Assembly: GCA_016709665.1 (NCBI GenBank)
Contig: JADJMI010000015.1
Span: 1-64,000, forward strand
Reading direction: 5' to 3'
Length of the DNA stretch: 64,000 nt
Source of the DNA: Betaproteobacteria bacterium
GTDB lineage: Bacteria; Pseudomonadota; Gammaproteobacteria; Burkholderiales; Usitatibacteraceae
Shown here: positions 34,881 through 42,800 of the stretch, piece after piece
Layout: each line of letters begins with the position of its first letter
How positions within the stretch are numbered: the stretch's first letter is position 1
The notes under the pieces: model-generated
What the model saw: the letters and a program-made list of their open reading frames with translations, nothing else
Told to the model about the DNA's origin: nothing
The model's database searches: none
Made by a program: the position numbers and the translations under genes

Positions 34881-35060
34881 GAGGCCTCCCCGCGCCATGC
34901 TTTCCCCAGTGCAGAAATCGGTAGGCCACCGCGGAGGCCGATTCTGTCGGTGACGGCTCCCCGTACGGCTCGATGCCCCACCCGGCACCCCCTGAGATAC
35001 CGGCGATTCAGGCTACGCCAAATGGCCGATCCGGGGGTGTCGACTATCCGACAGGTGTAA
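34881..35060 (-). promoter_or_regulatory. Conserved structured 5' leader of the 29666 gene
   Basis: This is the counterpart of 29390-29570. On the minus strand the first stem is CCGGTATC with GGTGCCGG (34996-35003 and 34982-34989) and the same 6-nt loop. Two substitutions relative to the other leader keep pairing as G-U wobbles. The second stem (34933-34940 with 34954-34960) is unchanged. The conserved block begins with GTCGACACC and ends at the Shine-Dalgarno sequence. Confidence 0.55.
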
Positions 35061-35067
35061 CCGAAAC

Positions 35068-35112
35068 GGGGACAGGTGAATTTTTCACCCGTCCCCAATT
35101 ACACCCGTCCCC
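35068..35112. repeat. REP1 palindrome downstream of the 35135 gene
   Basis: A REP1 copy with CCCGTCCCC variants and a TTT loop, separated from the stop codon at 35135 by the same kind of spacer as at 29643-29665. Confidence 0.85.
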
Positions 35113-35134
35113 AGCTTGGCTGGTTAGCCTGCGC

Positions 35135-38000
35135 TTACTCTGCAAACGCTTCGATGATGCCCACGCCCGTGCCGCCGTTCTTGCCGCGCACGATGGCGGT
35201 GTAGGCCCCCGGCGGCAGCGTGATGCGGATCACCGCCTCGCGCGTGTCGGCGGGGGCGAAGCCCGAGGCCTGGATCGCCGCCACGTCGGCCGGCACGGTC
35301 TGCGCCTGCCAGTCGTCGTTCGAGGCGACCGGCGTCGCGCCGTTGAAGAGCTCGAGCACCGGGTCCATCAGCGCGTTGGTGATCCCGAAGGGAACCAGGC
35401 TCGGGCCCCGGGCGCGCACCGTCACCGTCTGCGGGCTGTCGCCCTGGATGATGAAGCCCCCGATCATCACGTCGTTGCCCGTGAGCACCTGGCCGCGCGT
35501 GGAGATGTTGAGGAGCGGAATCTCGGGCTTGTCGACTTCGAACACCTCGATGATGCCCACGCCCGTCACCCCGCCCACGCCGGAGACCACCGCCGTGTAG
35601 GCACCGGGGCCGAGCGTGGTGAGGATCGCCGATTCCAGCGGGCTCGAAGGCGCGAAGCCGGAGGTGGTGATGGCGGCGGCGTTCGGCGGCGGTGCCCCAG
35701 TCATCGCTCGTCGCGAGCACCGTCTGCCCGCTGAAGAGCTGCATCGTCGGGTTGGGCAGCGCGTTGGCGATGCCGAAGGGGATGAGCGAAGGCCCGCGCG
35801 CCCGAACGACCACCGTCTTGGGCGCGCTGCCGCCGATGATGAACCCGCCGATGAGGACATCGTTGCCCGTGAGCACCTGCATCCGGGTCGAGATGTTGGC
35901 CAGGCGCGGGATCGTCGTGTTGAGCTTGAACTGCGCCCCCACGCTCTTGGCCGCATCCATCGTCACGTTGCAGGCGCCGGTACCGGTGCACGCCCCGCTC
36001 CAGCCGGCGAAGAAGGAATCGGCCACGGGCGCGGCACCCAGCGCGACCGAAACGCCCGAGCTGAAGTTCGCGTTGCACGTCGCCCCGCAGTCGATGCCGC
36101 CCGGCGTGGATGTGACCACCCCGCCGCCACCGCCTGTCTTCGTGATCGTGAGTGCGAACTGGCCGGAGGAGACCGTGAGCGTCGCGCTGGCCGTGTTGCC
36201 GTTGGCGCCGTTCGCCGACGTGACGACGCCGGTCGTATTGTTGTATGTCCCCACGCTCGCGCTGGTCACGTTCACCGTCACGGTGCAAATGGCGCTCACC
36301 GCGATGCTGCCGCCGGTAAGCGAAACACTTCCCGAGCCCGCCACCGCCGTGGCCGTACCGCCGCAGGTGTTGACCAGGCCGTTCGGCGTGGCGACCACCA
36401 GGCCGGACGGCAGCGCATCGGTGAACGCCACCCCGGTGAGCGCCACCGTGTTCGCCACGTTGCCGTCCACCGGGTTGGTGATGGTCAGCGTCAGGGCGGA
36501 AATGCCGTTGACGTTGATCGTCGTCGGCGCAAACGCCTTGGCGATGCGAGGCGGGGCCACCACGGTGAGGTTGGCGGAGGCGGTGCCGCCCGGGCCTCCC
36601 TGCGTCGAAGTGATGTTGCCCGACGTGCTGTTCTTGAGACCTGCCGTGGTGGCGAACACGTTGACCGAGAAGTTGCAGGTGCTGTTCGCCGCCAGCGTCG
36701 CGCCCGACAGGCTGACCGCGCCCGAGCCCGCCGTCGCCGTGATCGTGCCGCCGCCGCAGCTGCCGGTGAGGCCGTTGGGAGTCGCCACCAGCAGGCCGAA
36801 GGGCAGCGTGTCGGTGAAACCCACGCCGGAGAGGCTTTGCGTGGTGTTGGTGTTCTGGATCGTATAGGTGAGGCTGGTCGGGCTGCCCAGCGGAATCGAG
36901 GCCGCGCCGAATATCTTGGCGAACGTGGGCGGCGAGACCACCGTGACGTTGGCGGACGAAAGGTTGCTGATTCCCTGCGTCGAGGCGACCTGGACGTTGT
37001 TGCTTTTGACCCCCGTCGTCGTCCCCCTGACGTTCACCGTGACCGTGCAGGACGAGTTGAACGCAACCGCGCCCGAAGCGAGGCTGACGACCGAGGCGCC
37101 AGACGTCGCCGTGGCCAGGCCGCCGCAGTTGCTGGACAGGCCGTCGGGCGTCGCCACGACCAGGCCGGCGGGCAAGTTGTCCGTGAACCCCACGTTCTGC
37201 AGCGATACGCCGTTGGCCGCCGGGTTGGTAATGGTGATGGAGAGAGAGGTCGTGCCGTTGAGCGGGAGGGTCCCCGCACCGAAAGCCGAGGCGAGCGTCG
37301 GTGCGACCGCGGGCACGGTCACGTTGAAGTTGTTCGCGTGCGCCCATCCGCCGCCGCCGGAGCCGAGGCCGACGCGCGCCACCGCATAGAGCGTTTGCGT
37401 CGTGCCCCCTGTCGCCGTGGACGGCACGGTGTAGGAGAACTGGTAATTCGCCGCGCCACCCGCCGAGAGCGTCGCCAACGTTCCGCCGGGAGCCCCGCTG
37501 CCGTGAATGAGCTCCGCACTGCCGGCCGCCCCCTGCGGCGTGAGCGGCGTCGAGATCTTCGTGATCGGCGTGCCGGCACCGGTGGCGGCGATGGCCATCC
37601 CCAGGCGAAGCCCGCTGACGGCGGTTCCGGCCGTAAGGACCGACACCGTGTAGTTGCCCGAAGCTCCGACCGAAAGGCTCGCCGGCCCCGAGATCGTGGT
37701 GGTCATCGCCACCAGGCTGGGCGAAGACGTGACGACGTGGCAACCGCTGCCGCAACCCGCGCCTCCGTTCCGGTTGGTGCGTCCCGTGAGGCCGGCCGGA
37801 TTGTTGGCGTTCGCGAGCACGTCGGCCACCGGCAAGGCCAAGGCGAGTGCCGCGAGGACGCGAAAGATGCCCCGCGTGCCGTGGCATGGCGGCGAGCCGC
37901 CCGGTGGCAGCGCACGAGCGGGGGGCCGAACCATCGTGGCGGGCGCGGATGAGAAGCGGGCCGCGGGCGGGACGTGCGCGTTGCCGTTTTCGTGGGCCAT
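35135..38000 (-). CDS. Secreted choice-of-anchor-V-like/DUF11-like repeat protein with InlB-like repeat and cassette; one frameshift
   Basis: The start is ATG at 37998-38000, with a strong AGGAGG nine bases upstream. An alternative ATG lies 22 codons in. The n-region is unusually long (about 45 residues) before the hydrophobic GIFRVLAALALALPVADVLA. A CGSGCH sequence (residues 83-88, C-x3-CH rather than CxxCH) begins a choice-of-anchor-V-like domain. Three DUF11-like repeats follow (GVAFTDALPSGLVVATPNG, about 225-610), then one InlB-like repeat and the cassette (nt 35138-35912, terminus IIEAFAE). The frame breaks inside the cassette at 35684, where one extra C is present compared with the 29666 gene. 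The restored length is about 954 residues. The role is probably adhesive or structural; the haem site is doubtful. Confidence 0.85.
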
Positions 38001-38152
38001 TTTGGCCTCCTGTGGCGATTGCCGCTCTTGTGTCGGCGCGTCGCGGGGCTTCCCGGCCCCTGTGCCCGGCGCGCTCGACTGAAACCTAATCCCATCGCCG
38101 ACCGAACGCAACGACTGTTTCCGGGCGGGCGGGCGGCGTCCGGCATGCCCTA

Positions 38153-38182
38153 CCGGAATCGCGGGCATGCGCGGAATTCCGG
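38153..38182. other. Inverted repeat in the 38001-38241 intergenic gap
   Basis: CCGGAAT and ATTCCGG enclose a GC-rich interior including GCGGGCATGC. It lies 59 bases after the stop of the 38242 gene and 152 bases before the start of the 35135 gene. It could terminate the former (no T-tract is seen) or belong to the leader of the latter. Nothing else is recognised in this 241-bp gap, and there is no REP element here. Confidence 0.35.
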
Positions 38183-38241
38183 CATCTCTGCAAACGCGAT
38201 GCGAGGGCGATTCCTGCCAAGCCGGAAATGCGGCGACGGGG

Positions 38242-39759
38242 TTACTGCGCGAACACCTCGATGATGGCGACGCCGGTGGTGTTGGCCACGCCCCGCACGA
38301 TGGCGGTATAGGCGCCCGGCGGCAGCGTCACCAGAATGGCCGACTCCTTCGCGTTCGCCGGCGCGAAACCGCTCGCCGTCACCTGTGCCGCGTTGGCCGC
38401 CGATCCCCAGTCGTCGTTGGTCGCGAGCACCCCCTGGTCCGACGAACGCACCAGGGTGAGCTCCGGGTCCGCCAGCGCGCTGGCGATCCCGAAAGGAATG
38501 AGGCTCGGGCCCCTCGCCCTCACCACGACCGTCTGCGGGCTCGTCCCGTTGATCACGAAACCGCCGATCATCACGTCGTTGCCCGTGAGCACCCGGCCGC
38601 GGGTGGAGATGTTGGCGAGCGGCACGCCCGGCTGGTCCACCTCGAACACCTCGATGATGCCCACGCCCGTGGCTCCCCCCGCCCCCGTGACGACGCCCGT
38701 GTAGGCGCCCGGCGCGAGCGTCATGTGGATGGCCGATTCGAGCGCGTTGCCCGGCGCGAAGCCCGACGCCTGCAGGGTCGCCGCGTTCGCCGCCTCCTGC
38801 CAGTTGTCGTTCGTGGCGACCGGCGTGGGCCCCGTGAACAGTTGCAGCACCGGGTTCGCGAGCGCGTTGGCGATCCCGAAGGGAACGAGGCTCGGCCCGC
38901 TCGCCCTCACCACCACCGTCTTGGGAACCGTGCCCCCGATGATGAAGCCGCCGATCATCACGTCGTCTCCCGTGAGTACCTGCATGCGGGTCGAGATGTT
39001 CCCCAGCCGCGGGATGGCCGTGCCCGTTTCGAAGCTGGCCGTCACCGACGTGGCCGCGGCGAGCGTGAGGGCGCAGGGGCCCGTGCCCGCGCAGCCTCCG
39101 CCCGCCCAGCCGGCGAAGCCCGAGCCCGCCGCGGGCGTGGCCGTCAGCGTGACGAGCGTGCCCGCGGAAAAGCCGGCCGTGCACGCGGCGCCGCAGGCGA
39201 TGCCCGCCGGCGTCGAGGCGACCGTTCCCGTGCCCCCGCCCGACTTCGTCACCGTGAGATCCACGGGCGCCGGGGCCACCGTGCCGGTGGTGCCGAAGAA
39301 GTTGGTGGGCGAGTTCGTGGCCGTGGCGCCCGTGCGGTCGATGGACAGCACGCCGTCCGAGGGCAGCGCGCCGTGGTTCACGACGTCGTAGATGTCGGCG
39401 AAGACGAGCGTGCCGCCGCTCCTCGACAGGAACCCGTCCGGCAGGACGTAGTCCGGCGCCACCACGCCCAGCGCGGCGAAGCCGGCGGTGCCCAGGAGCA
39501 TCTTCTTGCCGAGCGTGTCGCCGGGCAGGTTGGACGGGAAGGTGAACACCTTGTTGCCGCCCGGCGCGTTCGACGCGAGCGTGTGCCCGGCGAGGAACTG
39601 CTGGCCCCCGGCGAAGGCCGACAGCTCGACGAACTGCACGGTGCCGTCGGCGTTCGAGTAGATCTCGTTGATGGCCCACAGGTGGAAGCTCGCGGGAGCA
39701 GGCAGCGCGAAGAGGGCGACGGCGAAGGCGGCGAGGCGGCGGAGCAGGCGGACGGGCAT
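38242..39759 (-). CDS. Secreted lamin-tail-like protein with InlB-like repeat and C-terminal cassette
   Basis: The start is ATG at 39757-39759, with GGAGG nine bases upstream; the product is 505 residues and intact. The signal peptide is MPVRLLRRLAAFAVALFALP. Residues about 23-155 (FHLWAINEIYSNADGTVQF...LPSDGVLSIDRTG) resemble a lamin-tail-like (LTD-type) beta-sandwich family found in secreted bacterial proteins. One InlB-like repeat and the cassette (nt 38245-39015, terminus AIIEVFAQ) follow. It is one of the two shortest cassette proteins here and shows the minimal architecture: signal peptide, one small cargo domain, one spacer repeat, cassette. It lies 94 bp downstream of the 39854 gene, so the two may be co-transcribed. 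Confidence 0.88.
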   Translation of the reverse strand: MPVRLLRRLAAFAVALFALPAPASFHLWAINEIYSNADGTVQFVELSAFAGGQQFLAGHTLASNAPGGNKVFTFPSNLPGDTLGKKMLLGTAGFAALGVVAPDYVLPDGFLSRSGGTLVFADIYDVVNHGALPSDGVLSIDRTGATATNSPTNFFGTTGTVAPAPVDLTVTKSGGGTGTVASTPAGIACGAACTAGFSAGTLVTLTATPAAGSGFAGWAGGGCAGTGPCALTLAAATSVTASFETGTAIPRLGNISTRMQVLTGDDVMIGGFIIGGTVPKTVVVRASGPSLVPFGIANALANPVLQLFTGPTPVATNDNWQEAANAATLQASGFAPGNALESAIHMTLAPGAYTGVVTGAGGATGVGIIEVFEVDQPGVPLANISTRGRVLTGNDVMIGGFVINGTSPQTVVVRARGPSLIPFGIASALADPELTLVRSSDQGVLATNDDWGSAANAAQVTASGFAPANAKESAILVTLPPGAYTAIVRGVANTTGVAIIEVFAQ

Positions 39760-39853
39760 GGCGACCTCCGGCAGGTGGGTTGCGTGCGACCTGCACGGTA
39801 ACACCGCCGCCGCGCGTTCATTCCACCTGCCGCCGAAAATGGGTCCCGCCCGG

Positions 39854-42800
39854 CTACTGCGCGAACACCTCGATGATGCCCACGCCGGTCGCACCATTGC
39901 GGCCCGAGACGATGGCCGTGTAGGCCCCCGGCGCCAGCGTGACGAGGATCACCGCTTCGCGCGGGTCCGCCGGGGCGAGGCCGCGCGCCGAAATGGCCGC
40001 CGCGTCCGCCGAGGCCTGCCAGTCGCCGTTGTACGCGATGACGCCCGGGCCGGCGAAGAGTTGCAGCTCGGGATCGTCCAGCGCGTTGGCGATGCCGGCC
40101 GCCGCGAGCGACGGGCCGCGCGCGCGCACCACCACCGTCTGCGGCCGGTCGCCCTGGATCACGAACCCGCCGATCATCACGTCGTTGCCCGTGAGCACCT
40201 GGCCGCGCGTGGAGATGTTGGAAAGCGGGGTTTCGGGGCGGTCCACCTCGAAGATCTCGACGATGCCCACGCCCGTCCCGCCGCCCACGCCCGAGACGAT
40301 GGCGGTGTAGGCGCCCGGCGCGAGCGTCACGAGAAGCGCCGCTTCGCGCGCGTCGGACGGCGCGTAGCCCGTGGCCTGCAGCTGCGCGGCGCGCGCATCG
40401 TCGGCCCAGTCGTTGTTGGCCCCGATCGGCGTGGCCCCCGCGAAGAGCTGCAACTGCGGGTCGGCGAGCGTGTGGGTGATGCCGAAGGCCGCGAGCGAAG
40501 GACCGCGCGCGCGCACCACCACCGTCTTGGGCAGCGTGCCGCCGACGACGAAGCCGCCGATGAGCACGTCGTTGCCCGTGCGCACCTGCATGCGCGTGGC
40601 GATGTTGGCGAGGCGCGGGATGGCGGTGTTCGGGCGGAAGGTCGCGGTCACGGCGCGCGCGGCGTCGAGCGTCACGGTACATGGGCCCGTGCCCGAGCAC
40701 GCGCCGGCCCATCCGTCGAAGAAGGCGCCTTCCCCGGCGGCGGCGGACAGCTGGACTTGGGTGCCGGCCGTCCACGACCCGGCGCACGTGGCGCCGCAGT
40801 CGACGCCCGCCGGGTTCGAGATCACGCGGCCGGCGCCGTCGCCCGCCTTCGTCACCGTGAGCGCGTACGTCACCGGCGGCGGCGGGGGCGGCGGGGGCGG
40901 CGGCGGAAGGGCCGCGGGCTGCACGAACCGTCCGAACCCGGCCGGGCTCGCCATCGGCTCGCCCAGGTCCACGCTCGCCGTGATGGCGCCGGTGGCGAGA
41001 TCCACGAGCGAAAGCGCGGGCGCGACCATGTCCACCACGTAGGCCACGCCGGCGGTCGTGTCGACGCCCGCGGGGAAGCCGACGCCGGTCACGACGCGCT
41101 CCGGCGCGAGCGTCGCCGCATCGAACACGGCGAGCACGCCGTCGCCCTGCCCCGTGACGACGACCTGGCGTCCCGTCGGCTCGACGGCCACCGCGAAGAC
41201 ATCCATGCCGACCGGCGCGGTGACCACGGCGCCCGTCGCGAGATCGACCGACGAGAGCGAGCCGTCGCCCCAGTTGGCCGCGTAGGCCTTCGTGCCGGAC
41301 GGGCTGAGGGCGACACCGAAGGGCGTCGAGCCGACGGTGACGGTGCGCGTGACGGTGCGCGTGAGCGCGTCGATCACCGACACGGTGTTCGAGCCGCTGT
41401 TGGCGACCACGACGCGCGCGCCGTCGAGGGCGACGCCGGCCGGCGACGGGCCCACGGCCACGGCCTGCACGGCGTGCGTGGCGAGGTCCACGAAGGCGAC
41501 CTTGCCCTCGGCCATCAGCGAGACGACGGCGTAGGCACCCGCCGGATCGATCGCGATGCCGTAGGGGTACGAACCCACGGTGACGGGCGCCGACACGTTC
41601 CAGCTCCCGAGGTCGAGCGCGCGGATCGTGGTGCCACCCTGGTCCGTGATCCAGGCGCGCTGCCCGGCGGGCTCGAACGCGATGCCGAAGGGGCTCGCGC
41701 CCACGGCCACCGTCGCCACGACGCGGCGCGTCGAGAGATCGATGGCCGAGACGTTGCCCACGCCCATGTTCGTGACGAGCGCGAACGGGCCGGCGGCCGG
41801 GCCGGGCGTGGCGAGCAGCACGCCCGTCGCCTCGCCCGCGCCGGCGGCGTTGTTCGCGACGACGGTGCAGCGGACCGTGGCGCCGTTCGCGAGCGCGCCG
41901 ATCGCGAGCGGCGATGACGGCCCCGAGGCGGTGAGCCCGCCGGGCTGGCAGGTCGCCGTGTAGCCGGTGATGGCCGAGCCGCCGTCGTTCGCCGGGGGCG
42001 AAAAGCTAAGCGAGACGCTTGCCTCGCCCGGAAGCGCCGAGGCCTGCAAGGGCGCGAGCGCCATGCCTGCCGCGATGGCGAAGCTTTCGAGCACCTGCGG
42101 CGCCGGCAGGAAATCGGCGTTGCCTTCCTGGTCCAGCGACAGCGTGCAGGTGCCCGCCGACACCGCCGTGAGCCGCCACGAATCCTCGACCGTGCACACC
42201 GCCGGCGTGAGCGAGTGCACGGTGACCGGCAGCATCGACGTGGAATAGGTGGCGAGGACCGCCGTGCGCCCGACCGTGGCGGCGGGCGTCATCGCGAGCA
42301 CCGCCTGTTGCGGCGCCTTCTGCACGGTGAGCGTGAGCGCGGCCCGCGCCTCGGGCGGCGCGCCGTTGCTCGCGACGACCGTGAGCGGGTAGGTGCCGAC
42401 GGAACCGCAGGCCGGCGTCCCGGAGAGCATGCCGGTGGCCGGGTAGTACGCGAGGCCGGCAGGCAATGTCCCCTCGAGCGAGATCGCGGGCGCGGGCGAG
42501 CCGGACGCGGTGAGGTAGACGACGCGGTGGGCGTTCACCGTGAAGGTCGCCGTCGCGCCGCTCGTCACGGCGGGCGCGCTGGCGGTCGTGGCGATCACGC
42601 TCGGGGACGAAGGCCCCGTGCCCACGGCGTTGGTCGCGGCCACCGTGCAGGTGTAGCTCGATGCGCCCGCGAGCCCCGTCACGACGACGGGCGAATAGGC
42701 GCTGGTGGCGGTGGTGGTGTTGCCCCCGCTGCAGGAGGCGACATACGCGGTGATCGGCGCGCCGCCGTTGGAGGCGGGCACGCTGAACCCGAGGGTGACC

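Noticed and set aside
34881..34960. Sigma-54 promoter upstream of the 29666 gene
   Set aside because: The GG and GC elements are 12 rather than 10 bases apart, and the site is not conserved in the paralogous leader.
29390..35060. c-di-GMP-I riboswitch in the shared leader
   Set aside because: The conserved GCAAAGCC-type core and tetraloop-receptor layout are not there; only generic stems are shared.
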